A stretch of DNA of 64,000 nt from Tritrichomonas musculus (GCA_039105265.1 JAPFFF010000001.1:10478001-10542000); one strand, 5' to 3'. Positions 43,668 through 54,299 are shown, numbered from the stretch's first letter. The notes: generated by a model not told the origin, from the letters alone. Numbers and translations: made by a program.

Positions 43668-44858
43668 TTATTTAAATGATGTTTCGATATCATGATATGG
43701 GCCAACGATCCCAGAAATTGCAATTGCAAAGGCTATTGTCTCTGGAAGGTCAGGATGGCATTCTGCTTCAAACGTTCCTTTATCCATTTTTCTCATTATG
43801 AATGTAGTGTCAGAATTACTGTTCCTTAATATCACATTCTTTTTGGATTTAAGCGGAACACGATGATAAACACCAACGAGCTTTTGATTGTAGAGATTTG
43901 CCGTATTTTGACAATTTGGATCTTCTGAAATCCAACTAAATAATGTCCCCTTGAATAAAAATGATACATTCATTAAGTTTTGTTTGCTTTTAAATCCAGG
44001 GGTATACCTTATCACAAAAGTTTGTTCGCTGTTTTCAACAGTATTGTACCAGCCATTACTTTGAACGATCTTTGAAATGCAATTACCAGGAGCTTGATGA
44101 TGGTGTAAATGAACAAAAGGTCCAGCTCCAATAACAATAATCTTTTTCTTTTGCTTTGCACTGAGTACAACCTGGCTATTTTTAACGCAAGTAAAGTGTC
44201 TATGTTTCATTAAATGATGGTCAACATGAATTGTATATAATGTAGATTTGACAACTGGTAAAATTCTAATTGTATTAATGTATGTAGTTTTTGATTTAGC
44301 ATTTTCTTTGTTTTGATTATTATCTGTTTTATTGTTAGATTTATATGCAGGAAGATTGTTGATATTTTCGTTTGAATCGAAAATAGAATCAGAACTATCA
44401 CCACTAGACACACTTGATAAAACTTCGGGTTCATTTGTAGTAACATTTTTCTGATCATTTTTTATTTCTCTTTCTAGATTTAAGTATCGTTTTCCATTTG
44501 ATTCATTATAAGCATCTTCTGGAACTGAAAAGTTTGGATTAATATTATGCTGTATAAAGTCACAGCCAATTTTGTATATATGGTCTGCTTGAAACATCCT
44601 TGCAATTTGGCAAATTTGTTCCATTTCAGAATCTTGAACATCTGTAGGTAAATTCTGGCATAATTTAAAAAAGTTATCCATATTTCTTTCTGTAAAAGAA
44701 TCGCATGAAATCAACAATTGATATGAACTATCTTTTTGATTGTCTTCTACATATGTTTTATATAATTCGCGAAACTTGCGTGATGCTTTGCATAAATACG
44801 ATGGATCAACCAAATAAGTGGTTGATTTATAAATAACAGGGAAACTTTGATGGATCAT
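43668..44858 (-). CDS. BTB-like N-terminal domain plus C-terminal beta-rich domain
   Basis: 396 residues from ATG 44858. Residues 1-115 (FPVIYKSTTYLVDPSYLCKA, SRKFRELY, ..ISCDSFTERNMDNFFKLCQN, MFQADHIYKIGCDFIQHNIN) look like the divergent BTB/POZ domains of trichomonads. A low-complexity Asn/Asp/Ser linker (about 125-190) leads to a beta-rich C-terminal domain (about 195-390) with HFTCVKNSQVVLSAKQKKK, FVIRYTPGFKSKQNLMNVSF and an end ETIAFAIAISGIVGP. The last part reminds me of the tubby/LURP fold, in which the final helix is hydrophobic, but this is a weak impression. Function unknown; BTB domains mediate dimerisation or cullin-3 binding. Confidence 0.7.
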   Translation of the reverse strand: MIHQSFPVIYKSTTYLVDPSYLCKASRKFRELYKTYVEDNQKDSSYQLLISCDSFTERNMDNFFKLCQNLPTDVQDSEMEQICQIARMFQADHIYKIGCDFIQHNINPNFSVPEDAYNESNGKRYLNLEREIKNDQKNVTTNEPEVLSSVSSGDSSDSIFDSNENINNLPAYKSNNKTDNNQNKENAKSKTTYINTIRILPVVKSTLYTIHVDHHLMKHRHFTCVKNSQVVLSAKQKKKIIVIGAGPFVHLHHHQAPGNCISKIVQSNGWYNTVENSEQTFVIRYTPGFKSKQNLMNVSFLFKGTLFSWISEDPNCQNTANLYNQKLVGVYHRVPLKSKKNVILRNSNSDTTFIMRKMDKGTFEAECHPDLPETIAFAIAISGIVGPYHDIETSFK

Positions 44859-45210
44859 TTAGTTCAATTTATAAATTATCAATAAAAAATGATATTTCAC
44901 AAGTTTTTATAAAAATCTATTCTCTCAATTTTGATTATCGTTTGTATATGAATTCAAAATCATTGAAATTAAAAATAAAATTGTTTCAAAAGATAAAATT
45001 TTTCAATTATTTAATTCTATTTCTTTTTTATTTTATTCAAATTTCAAAGGATTAAGTTGTATATTTCATCTTCTCAAATATCGAAGTTACTTTGACCTTT
45101 TGAAACTTGTTCACAAAATGTAATTAATAAAATAGTTGCCTATACCTTGTACTTTTTAAAAGATCATTCAAATTTTGAATTGATAAATTAAAAATTTGAA
45201 TTGGATGATC
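44859..45210. other. Upstream spacer of the BTB-like gene
   Basis: AT-rich, no gene. AAATTTGAATTG words form a loose inverted repeat near 45165-45207. Confidence 0.4.
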
Positions 45211-45218
45211 AGCTAAAG

Positions 45219-46169
45219 AAAAGGGTTCGACTCTCTCAAATTTTTTTTGATTGAAAAATAATAATATCTTAAAAATTAAATATTCTTTCTATTTAATAAA
45301 TTCTTAAATCAATATCTGATAAAATCTTTATTCATTTAATATATCTTAAAAAACAAAATATTTGTTATTTATTCCATAAATCATTAAAATAAGTGTTTTT
45401 ATTATGATATTTGAGGCTTTTTCTTAAATGATTTATTATTTACATTATTTATATATAACTTAAAATATAATAATAATTTTTAAAAAATTATATTATTGAT
45501 ATTCAAGAAATTATTGTTTTTTATAAATAAAAATTTTGAATTAATAATTGAATAAAATACTAGTTTTTGAAAAAATTATTTTGATTATATCAGAATTTTG
45601 AAAATATAATATATTTATTAACAAATACCTATTATTTGGATAATATATTAGTTATATCATCATATTAATGATTATATATTTATTATATATAATATAAATT
45701 ATATATATATTATTATAAAAGATTAATTTACATTTTTACTCAGTTTATATGTATATCACAATTGAGAATTAATTATAATAACGTATTAATTCAATTTTAT
45801 TTATGATAAATAAATTTATCTTACATGATATTTAATTAATTACTTTTTAATTAATTTAAAATATGTAAATAAAATTATGAAAAAAGAATATATGATATGA
45901 AAGTTATAAAATATTTATATATTTGGATATTTACAAATTCCCAAAATCTCTTTGAATGGTGGAAATTAGATAAGAACTCAAAAATATTTTCTCATCTCAA
46001 AAGTTAAACTTTTTCTGTTTTTATTTTTTTTAGTGAAATATCTCTATTTTGGCTAATAGAATCGGCTTCATATTTAAAATTGCATCATGTTATTGATAAT
46101 GCCAATATTATTTATTATTAATTTTTTATAATTTTAGAATTTGATAACCGCCAAAGGTCGAACCCTTTT
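45219..46169. mobile_element. 951-bp MITE, copy 2, TSD AGCTAAAG
   Basis: It begins AAAAGGGTTCGACTCTCTC and ends as in copy 1. The exact duplication AGCTAAAG (45211-45218 and 46170-46177) differs from the duplication at copy 1, proving independent insertion. It is the same length as copy 1, with point differences only to the eye. Non-coding. Confidence 0.93.
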
Positions 46170-47349
46170 AGCTAAAGAAAAAAAATATGAAAATATTTCA
46201 CAATTTTTGAAGGATCTTTGAAAAAAGTATTCAAAAATAAAATTCTGTGAATTTAATTTTCTAATTATTCGTTATTTAATATTTTTATATCCCCAAGAAA
46301 TCAATGAAAATGATATACCAAATACTTCAAAACTTAATTGAAATACATAAATCTCTTCTATATTTAGCAACAAATATATATATATATATAACTCAAGTTA
46401 CTTTCTTTAGTGTTGGCTTTGTTTTGTTGAAATTTTAGCTATTTTTCTAATTACCCTTTTCCCACTTAATTTGGCACAAAACTTTTTGATAATCCTTTCA
46501 ATTTACCTAAAGAGACCGTTTAATGTATTCAATACTCTATATAGGTGAACGTTTATTTTTTTTCATTTTTTTATAATGGGGCTACCATTTACGATGATTT
46601 TATAATTACGCTTTAGGATCAATATATATCTCTGAGGATACCTTTAAGAATTGTTGTACAAAACTACGGCCGATTTCAAGATACCAAAATTTCACAATTT
46701 TCAATAATTTCAGTAACCCTTTATCAATTTATCGTGTAACTTCCACAATATATTAAGAATTGGAAATGTAACATATATGCATACTTTTGATTATTTTCGT
46801 CATAAAATCTGAATTTCTTCCTCAAATATAATTCAAGAGAAAACAAAATTTTATCCCAATTTCAATAAATTAAGTTTTTTATAGCATATAAAATGCGACA
46901 TCAGAAGTAATAATGGAAAAATGCAAAATAGATTTTAATGTATATGCAATAAATTCGATTTTACCAACTATTTACTTGTTGTTTTCAACTTATACTCACA
47001 AATAATGTTTTATACATTAATGCGATATTCTTTATATATATAATAAAATACTGTTGATTTTTAAGAATCTACATTAAATATTATATTTTCCACTTTTTAA
47101 AACTACGCATTATAAACGATTATATATGCAAAATGCATGATTACCAATCGATTTGCATGAGAAATGTATTACATAAGCAATAATTAAAATACTTGATTAC
47201 CAATCGATTATCATATTGAAATTAAAATCTATGATTATTTAATGTAACAGATGAGATATAATTAAGTATAATATATTTTTATTAACTAAGCTGTATAAAA
47301 TAATTAATAACGAATAAATATTTGGTAAAATCGAACTTACGGTGTGGAG

Positions 47350-47915
47350 ATAAGAATGAGGCTGGAGGTGAGTATGAGGCTGGAGGTGAGTATGAGGCTG
47401 GAGGTGAGAATGAGGTTGGAGGTGAGAATGAGGTTGGAGGTGAGAATGAGGTTGGAGGTGAGAATGAGGCTGGAGGTGAGAATGAGGTTGGAGTTGAGAA
47501 TGAGGCTGGAGATAAGAATGAGGCTGGAGGTGAGTATGAGGCTGGAGGTGAGAATGAGGCTGGAGGTGAGTATGAGGCTGGAGGTGAGAATGAGGCTGGA
47601 GGTGAGAATGAGGTTGGAGATAAGAATGAGGCTGGAGGTGAGTATGAGGCTGGAGGTGAGAATGAGGCTGGAGGTGAGAATGAGGCTGGAGTTGAGAATG
47701 AGGCTGGAGGTGAGTATGAGGCTGGAGGTGAGTATGAGGCTGGAGGTGAGTATGAGGCTGGAGGTGAGAATGAGGCTGGAGTTGAGAATGAGGCTGGAGG
47801 TGAGTATGAGGCTGGAGGTGAGTATGAGGCTGGAGGTGAGAATGAGGCTGGAGGTGAGTATGAGGCTGGAGGTGAGAATGAGGTTGGAGGTGAGAATGAG
47901 GTTGGAGATAAAAGG
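47350..47915. repeat. 18-bp minisatellite, about 31 copies
   Basis: The unit is GAGGCTGGAGGTGAGTAT with A/T variants (GAGAAT, GAGGTT, GAGATAAG). It is far more GC-rich than its surroundings. As the period is a multiple of three, two plus-strand and three minus-strand frames stay open. The plus-strand frame giving EAGGEY repeats lacks an ATG and the one giving RLEVSM repeats has no other gene features, so coding is not claimed. Confidence 0.95.
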
Positions 47916-47929
47916 ATGGTGTATTAATT

Positions 47930-48135
47930 AATGTTAGAGTTTTAAATGAGACTGATGTATTAACTTAGACTGGATTTTGACTTTAGGCTGGAGTTCTAAT
48001 TGAGACTGGAGTTTGAAATTAGGCTGGAGTTTGAAATTAGGCTGGAGTTTTAATTGGTACTGGAGTTTGAATTTTGGCCGGAGTTCTAATTGAGACTGGA
48101 GTCTTAATTGAGGATGAGGTTAGAGATGAGGATGA
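47930..48135. repeat. Degenerate extension of the minisatellite
   Basis: GGAGTTTTAATTG / GACTGGAGTTTGAA-like units of about 20 bases continue to the right of the ordered array. They look like older, mutated copies of the same or a related unit. Confidence 0.65.
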
Positions 48136-48457
48136 GGTTTTAATGAGATTTTGCTGATGAATCCTCATTATTTCTGAATCTTTGCTTTTTATAATTTTAT
48201 GTTACTTCTTAAGAAAATTTGTTTATTATGAAATTTGTGACACGATTTCTATAAGATTTGATCTCTATTTGGCCGATTGTTCGGATATTTATAATTGAAT
48301 GGAAAGAAGAAGGAAAAAAAAACCTTAAAAAAAACACATCATTCTTTGATTTGCTTGAATCTAAACGAAAGTTTTGAGGAATCAATAAGAGCAAGCAATA
48401 ATATAGCAATCGTTGAAATAAATTTCATGATTTCAAATTTTACAATTTTAATTGTAC

Positions 48458-48867
48458 AGTCAAGTTTCACAAATCAATTATTTGATTATCAAATAACAAA
48501 TAAGAGTAACAATTACTATCATACAATCACTTCTTGCAGCTAGTGTTCTCTTACAATATTATTGTTGAATGCTGATTGTTCATTCAAGCTTCACAAATCA
48601 ATTATTTGATTATCAAATAACAAATAAGAGTAACAATTACTATCATACAGTCACTTCTTGCAGCTAGTATTCTCTTACAATATTATTGTTGAATGCTGAT
48701 TGTTCATTCAAGCTTCACAAATTTATTAATTAACAAAATAACAAATAAGAGTAACAATTACTATCATACAGTCACTTCTTGCAGCTAGTATTCTCTTACA
48801 ATATTATTGTTGAATGCTGATTGTTCATTCAAGCTTCATAAATTTATTAATTAACAAAATAACAAAT
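48458..48867. repeat. Tandem repeat of 121-124 bp, about 3.3 copies
   Basis: The units share CAAATAAGAGTAACAATTAC, CTTCTTGCAGCTAGT and GAATGCTGATTGTTCATTCA. The offset is 124 then 121 bases. The array ends two bases before the transposase stop codon, so it lies in the 3' flank of the transposase gene. Confidence 0.92.
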
Positions 48868-48868
48868 C

Positions 48869-50404
48869 TTAAATCGTTAACTTGAATGTTGGATTTGCAA
48901 TGTCATAATCTTTTTGCAGTATTTTAAATGCATGCAATCTCCTGATTGAATCATTTATTTGAGAATCCAAAAGTTCATTTTCTTTGATCAAAGCATGCAT
49001 CTCTATGTATTCTTTGATTTGGGTTACAGATCTAGAATCATTGTGATCAAATGATTCAATAATGTAATCCATAAATGGTTTTCCATCATCATCTTTAAAA
49101 CCATTCTGTTTGATTTCTTCAAGGATCATTATTTTTCTTTCTCTTGGCATAGCTCTTGAATATTTACATGTATGAATACATGCACAATCATCTTGTCCAT
49201 ATCCATCCCATTTTTCCCCAAGGATAAGATAATCAAATGACTCTTGTACAACAGATGTCTCTAATTTTTCCCATGAACGAACCATCCAATTAACTGCATC
49301 TAATTTTGAAAGCACTTTTCCTTCTCTCAGACATTGGCGGACAAAATGTCTGATATAAGCCTTTATAATAGCAAAAATCTTTGCATCTAAAGGCTGGAAT
49401 TTATCTGTAAACCCAGCCGGAATAAAATGAAGCTTTATTCCAAGTTGTTCTGCTGCTTCTTTGATTTCTTCGTTATTATGCGCTTTGTAAAGGTCCAGAA
49501 TGACATGAATTTCACCTTCTCCTTCAAAATGGGATCTAATATGATTAAGAAATTGATAAAACGTATTTGTATTTGTCCATCCATTTTCGGAATAAGCTCT
49601 TAGATGGTGGCCAACATCTCCTATTTGTGTCTCTAATACCTGTTCAGTTTGACCTTTTGCAATAAATTGAATTGGAAATTTGAAACCATCAGCAGCTATT
49701 GCGCAGACTGCTGTTATGCGTTGCTTTTCGTTAAACTGAACAGGTATAGAGACATCATCAACTCCTTTGCTATGCCAAATCCGTAATTGTTTAGGTGAAA
49801 CAAATATCGCAGTTTCGTCTACATTGACTATTCTAGCATTGGCACAAGTATCAAATAGCTTTTTCATTTCCTCAATAAAGGAATCAATAAAATTATAATT
49901 TGTATTATTTGTAGATGGCCTTCTCTTCAAATGACATAGCTTTGAAACAAAGCTATGTCTCTTCTTGAATTCATAAATGTAACCATTAGAGACATTATAC
50001 TCAAAATCGAAATTTTCATCATTATAGTGTTTGTCAAGGAAAGCATTTGTAAGTATTTCGATACCATCTTCGTCAGTGAAACAAGAACCTTTTAATATTT
50101 TTTCTGACCATATAAAAAGCGCTATACTATCTTCTTCTTCTTCCGTAAAAATTCTAGAATTTGGTCTTACTTGAACACCTAAAGGATTGAAACTTGGATT
50201 ATATTTTAAAGTTTTTCGCCAATTATACAATGTTCTTCTTTTAAATCCTGTTTTTTCAACAATAATATCTACATCTCCAGGAGCATCATCTTTTAATATT
50301 TGAATTACTTTTGCTACTGTTTCAGGATATTTTTTATAATTTATGTATGGTCCACGTTTAATGCACATCGGTAGAGAATTAATTAATAACCTATTGGAAA
50401 GCAT
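48869..50404 (-). CDS. Pogo/Fot-like DDE (DD35D) transposase
   Basis: 511 residues from ATG 50404. The N-terminal part has a helix-turn-helix (VDIIVEKTGFKRRTLYNWRK, about 45-64) and a second, CENP-B-type HTH region (about 85-165) for binding the transposon ends. The DDE_1 endonuclease domain (about 190-390) has Asp196 in NVDETAIF, Asp304 in VILDLYKAH and Asp340 in FTDKFQPLD; the spacing of the last two, 35 residues, gives DD35D, near the DDxD forms of pogo and Fot1. The C-terminal 110 residues are helical. It cuts and joins at TA sites, in keeping with the TA flanks of its element. No damage is visible, so it may be active. Confidence 0.93.
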   Translation of the reverse strand: MLSNRLLINSLPMCIKRGPYINYKKYPETVAKVIQILKDDAPGDVDIIVEKTGFKRRTLYNWRKTLKYNPSFNPLGVQVRPNSRIFTEEEEDSIALFIWSEKILKGSCFTDEDGIEILTNAFLDKHYNDENFDFEYNVSNGYIYEFKKRHSFVSKLCHLKRRPSTNNTNYNFIDSFIEEMKKLFDTCANARIVNVDETAIFVSPKQLRIWHSKGVDDVSIPVQFNEKQRITAVCAIAADGFKFPIQFIAKGQTEQVLETQIGDVGHHLRAYSENGWTNTNTFYQFLNHIRSHFEGEGEIHVILDLYKAHNNEEIKEAAEQLGIKLHFIPAGFTDKFQPLDAKIFAIIKAYIRHFVRQCLREGKVLSKLDAVNWMVRSWEKLETSVVQESFDYLILGEKWDGYGQDDCACIHTCKYSRAMPRERKIMILEEIKQNGFKDDDGKPFMDYIIESFDHNDSRSVTQIKEYIEMHALIKENELLDSQINDSIRRLHAFKILQKDYDIANPTFKLTI

Positions 50405-50558
50405 TATTAATTAAATAACATAGACCAGGACCAAATATAAATTTAATTATTTATATTAAACAATTTTTATTACAAAAAAAATATAGATTGAAAAAGTTTA
50501 ATATCTCAAAAAGTTTTGTGCCAAATTAAGTGGGAAAAGGGTATATCCTTCATTTTGA

Positions 50559-52469
50559 GGGGGAATCGTATTTTTCTACGCCACTTTTTGAAAACTTTTA
50601 AACTTTTTGAATACTTTTTTTATACATTTATTATTCAATTTTTGCTAAATAATGCATAAATATTTAGTTCAAATTGCTTCCCGATTCATCCAGCAATTCA
50701 AGGAACCTGATTCGGCTTCGCGCAGCCCCGTGGTGATCACTGGTGCGTATATTCCTGAAAAATTATGTAAAATTAAAAAAAAATTATATCAAAAAAAGCT
50801 AATAGTTAAAATTTTAAAGAAAAATTTCAATATTCGATTTTTTTGGTTAATTTTCTTAACAGAGTAAGTTAAATTTCACCTTAAGATGGTGGTTTTCTAC
50901 ATTCCATGAGTAGCTACTCATGGATAGAAAACCCATTCAAAAAGTGGCGTAGAAAAAAATAGGTGGGCCACCAATGAATTTTTATAACTTTTGCACCATT
51001 AGATAGATTACATATAATAATAAAATAAAATATTAATTATAGTTCATAAATATTAAAGATAAAGTTTTTATGAATAATTTAAATTTTCATATTTTTTTTG
51101 TAAACTATTCAAATAGTATAGATAAAATCTTTCAAAAATATTCGAAATAATTTTCTCAAAATTAAAAGAATTTAAAAAGATCATTCAATTTATATAAGAA
51201 AATTTCATTTATTAAGAATAAAAATATCTATTTTAATTTTAAATTAATTGTTTAATTTAATTTTGTTTAAAGTTATATCTTGTTGATTATAATCAAAGAC
51301 AAAATATAAAAAGAAATAAATGATTTTTTCTATACCTAAAATTTTGAATATAACAATTGAAGCATGCTATAAAAATTCGTTTTGAAAAAGTTAGAAATAA
51401 TCAAGTATTCGATTATAATGATTTTGAAAATTTATTAGTATATGATTTATTATAATATTTTAAAATATTATTTACTATTATATTCATGTTTATAATATTA
51501 TAATAAAAATATATTATGCTTATTTCTATTTAAATTGCTATATTTATAATTTTTATTAAAACTTAGTTTTTTTTTTGAAATTTTAAAAATTCAAATAAAT
51601 ATAAAATAATTTTAATTTTGATTATCTTTGCTTTTTAAATTTAAAATGAAATATCTCATTTATATATATTTTTAATATATAATTCTATTATGAAATAATA
51701 ATATTAATATAGATTAATTTAATTTTAAATTAAGATATTGCTTTTTCTAAAAATCTCAAAATTTCAATAAGAGAAAAAATATAAAAAAAATTTGAAAGCT
51801 ATTTTTATAAATTGAGAGAAAATTGAATAAAAAAAAGCTGATTTTAATTTTTTATGATTTTTTAATAAAGGTCCAATATTCTAGGACATATATCCAATTT
51901 TAGTTTACCTTTATTTATACCAAATTTATTGTTTGACCGTTTATAATTTCTTACCAAGTGGCTCCAAAATTGAATCATTCCGTTAACTAATTCAACTTTT
52001 TGAATATGTTTTCCCAACTAACCTTTATCTTTGAAGTTATGTTATAACTAACTATATCAATAAAAAGCCTGGGCGATGAAGAAACTAAATATCAAAAAAG
52101 AAAACATTCAATTTTTTTATATACTTCTGAAAATTAAAAATACCTTTTATTTTAACTTTTTAGAGAAATCTATTAATTATTTTATATTGTTTCCAGATCA
52201 TTCTTGATGTATGACATAGATAATATCATAAAATAATAGAAATATGTATTTTAATTCATTTGAACTTGTGATATTGCATATCATGTATTAAAAAAAAAGT
52301 TGATGAATATTAGTTCAAAACTTAATTTAACAACTGCATCCTATCATATATGTGTTATATAAATATATATTATGAAATTGCTGAATAATTCTTAAAATTC
52401 GAAGAAAAAAAGAACTTTTTTAAAGTCAAAAAAAAAGTAGCCCACCTATAGAAAAAAACGATTGCCCCC
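50559..52469. mobile_element. Possible 1.9-kb element with GGGGG ends
   Basis: GGGGGAATCGTATTTTTCTA (from 50559) resembles the reversed right end GGGGGCAATCGTTTTTTTCT (from 52469), and TAGGTGGGC follows in both once the 371-bp insertion is ignored. TTTTGA flanks both sides (50553-50558 and 52470-52475), a possible 6-bp duplication. The interior is AT-rich and non-coding. The ends have diverged, so it is older than its insert. Confidence 0.5.
50579..50949. mobile_element. 371-bp TA-flanked mini-element nested in the GGGGG element
   Basis: CGCCACTTTTTGAA at both ends in inverted order, with TA on each side (50577-50578, 50950-50951); matching sequence continues a few bases outside. It contains a GC-rich patch (about 50678-50748) and a 20-bp palindrome CCATGAGTAGCTACTCATGG flanked by TTTTCTA/TAGAAAA (50892-50929). 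A 71-codon frame (50652-50867) has no recognised domain. Confidence 0.6.
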
Positions 52470-52937
52470 TTTTGAGAAATATATTTTATTTTCAAATAGT
52501 ATAAACCACATTAATTTGCATTGCTTTCATTTTATATTTTTATCCTAACGCTTTTGATGAGATTATTAAATTATCATGTGAAAATAAAAACTATTATATT
52601 TTTTTCATTATATCTTAATTACTGGTTTTAAATTTTTTTAAATATGGATCCAAAGAAATAGATTTGCTTTTAATATCTTTGAAATTTTTTATATATTTAA
52701 ATATATAAAATCAAAATGATATAACAAATGAATTGAATAATTATCTATTCAAATTTGAGAATATTATTTACGGTTTTTATCAAAACTAAGTATAAGCAAA
52801 AATAAAATGAAACTTTTTGAAAAAATTCTCTCAAAAAATATTAATTTTTTTATATTCAATTTCAAAGAGGAAAAGAAAAGAGAAAAATACGCATTGTCGA
52901 TATTTATACAACAATAATAATAACATAAAGTATAAGA
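52470..52937. other. AT-rich spacer
   Basis: It lies 3' of the multi-pass membrane protein gene. Nothing was recognised. Confidence 0.45.
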
Positions 52938-54299
52938 TTATATATCTTCTTCTATTTCATCAACAATAATTTTCTGATGAACGTTCTCTGATGAAGAATT
53001 ATAATTCTTCCTATTAACAGTCTGTTCGTATGGCCAGTGACAATATGACATAATTATCATAAATATGTTCAAACTTGCAAATTCCATCATTTCCATTGTC
53101 GTTTTCAATTCAATTGAAACATCAAAACAACGAATTAGAGTTGAAGTTCCGGCCACAAATATCATAAAAATAGAATGAACAAAATAAATAATAAAACGGA
53201 AAACTTCTGTTTCATCTAATGACAAAGCTGTTTTAGCTATTGAAAATAAAACTACGGTATCGCATGCGATTTCAACATAAATTTTTGTAGTTTTACGATT
53301 AATAATAACGAAATGTTGTAAATCAATTTCATAAGAAACGGTAGAAATAATATCAATAACTAAAAAAGTTATAAATAAGGTTGAAATTATCAAATTTTCA
53401 TAAGGTGAGATTTGCTTCTTTTGCATTCTCACAGAGTTAAAGATGATTGTTATAAAAAAGTGTGAAAATATATTAAATAAAGATGAAAGTACAGAATAAA
53501 TAACTAGTAAAATAAAAGTATATTGATTACGATGAATCACTGCTGTTGGGAAATCTGTTAAAAGAGCAAAAATGATGAGGGTAATTGTTAACTTTTGCTC
53601 AATGTTTTTCCCATTTTTAGTTTTGAATAAAAATAAAATAAGCAATATAAAAGAAACAATAAAAAAGCATGATCGTATTGATATTAATACAAAAGTTAAT
53701 GATCGGTTACCATTTGTGCATGTTAACTGACAGCCGGAATAATCAGATAAATTCCCATTAATATTAACATCGAAAAAGTATGATGATCTATAAAGATTTT
53801 TATCATAAAATAGTAATATTATATCGCTCTCTTGTCGTGTTATTTTTTTGAATTTAAAATTTGCTTTTAATGTTTTATTAAAAATCAAAAAGTGTTGTGT
53901 ATTATCATATGGACTCATGACAATGGTAGAAATATTAATATTGTTTTGATCAATTGATAATAGTGTTTTTTGTTGATTTTTTATTGATGAAAAGTTTCTA
54001 TATAAACTAATTGTTAATGATATAAAAAGGTTATAGCAATTTAAACCATTTATTTGTACTAATTTAGATTTTGTATTAGAATTAGGTAAAAAATAAAGAT
54101 TATAGCTTGTTCTTGAAAAATGTCTTTCCCCAAAAAAAATTGTTATAAATATAATAAATGATAAAGCGAATGAAAAAACAAAAGCTATAATATTATCATA
54201 CCGATTATGAATGTCAACTCTCATAGAAGAATCTGTGCTGAAGTTTTGTTGAATCAGAATTTCATCAAGATGATCTAGTGATTGGCTAGAATTTAGCAT
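52938..54299 (-). CDS. Multi-pass membrane protein of Wntless/GOST-like layout
   Basis: 453 residues from ATG 54299. A cytosolic N-terminus of about 35 residues is followed by one membrane segment (about 38-56, IAFVFSFALSFIIFITIFFG), then about 150 residues of lumenal or extracellular domain with several N-glycosylation sites and two close cysteines (GCQLTC). After that come about seven membrane segments (from about 205 to 425) and an acidic tail (VDEIEEDI). One span, a soluble lumenal domain and a 7TM bundle is the layout of Wntless and related GOST-family sorting receptors of the Golgi; GPR180-type proteins are an alternative. No decisive motif was recognised, so the family is an inference from topology. 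TCATT and TCAAT lie within 25 bases before the ATG. Confidence 0.6.
   Translation of the reverse strand: MLNSSQSLDHLDEILIQQNFSTDSSMRVDIHNRYDNIIAFVFSFALSFIIFITIFFGERHFSRTSYNLYFLPNSNTKSKLVQINGLNCYNLFISLTISLYRNFSSIKNQQKTLLSIDQNNINISTIVMSPYDNTQHFLIFNKTLKANFKFKKITRQESDIILLFYDKNLYRSSYFFDVNINGNLSDYSGCQLTCTNGNRSLTFVLISIRSCFFIVSFILLILFLFKTKNGKNIEQKLTITLIIFALLTDFPTAVIHRNQYTFILLVIYSVLSSLFNIFSHFFITIIFNSVRMQKKQISPYENLIISTLFITFLVIDIISTVSYEIDLQHFVIINRKTTKIYVEIACDTVVLFSIAKTALSLDETEVFRFIIYFVHSIFMIFVAGTSTLIRCFDVSIELKTTMEMMEFASLNIFMIIMSYCHWPYEQTVNRKNYNSSSENVHQKIIVDEIEEDI

Larger units (their letters stand above)
46454..50541 (-). mobile_element. 4.1-kb pogo/Tc1-mariner-type transposon, apparently complete
   Basis: The terminal repeats are identical for 36 bp, beginning CCCTTTTCCCACTTAATTTG and ending ACTTTTTGA. 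TA flanks both ends (46452-46453, 50542-50543). A single long frame (48869-50404) encodes a DD35D transposase. The other 2.4 kb is non-coding and holds an 18-bp minisatellite and a 121-124-bp tandem repeat. Perfect ends and an intact frame point to recent arrival. It is unusually long for this superfamily, most of the excess being tandem repeats. Confidence 0.9.

Noticed and set aside
45219-45235. GGGTTCGA resembling a tRNA B-box
   Set aside because: It is part of the terminal repeat of the 951-bp element; no cloverleaf can be folded around it, and the same sequence stands at the other copy's end.
47322-47931. Two long plus-strand frames of hexapeptide repeats (EAGGEY and RLEVSM)
   Set aside because: Both are products of the 18-bp minisatellite. 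One has no ATG, neither has non-repeat coding sequence, and minus-strand frames are equally open.
50652-50867. 71-codon frame in the 371-bp mini-element
   Set aside because: It spans the GC-rich patch by chance, has no domain and ends in Lys/Ile-rich AT translation.
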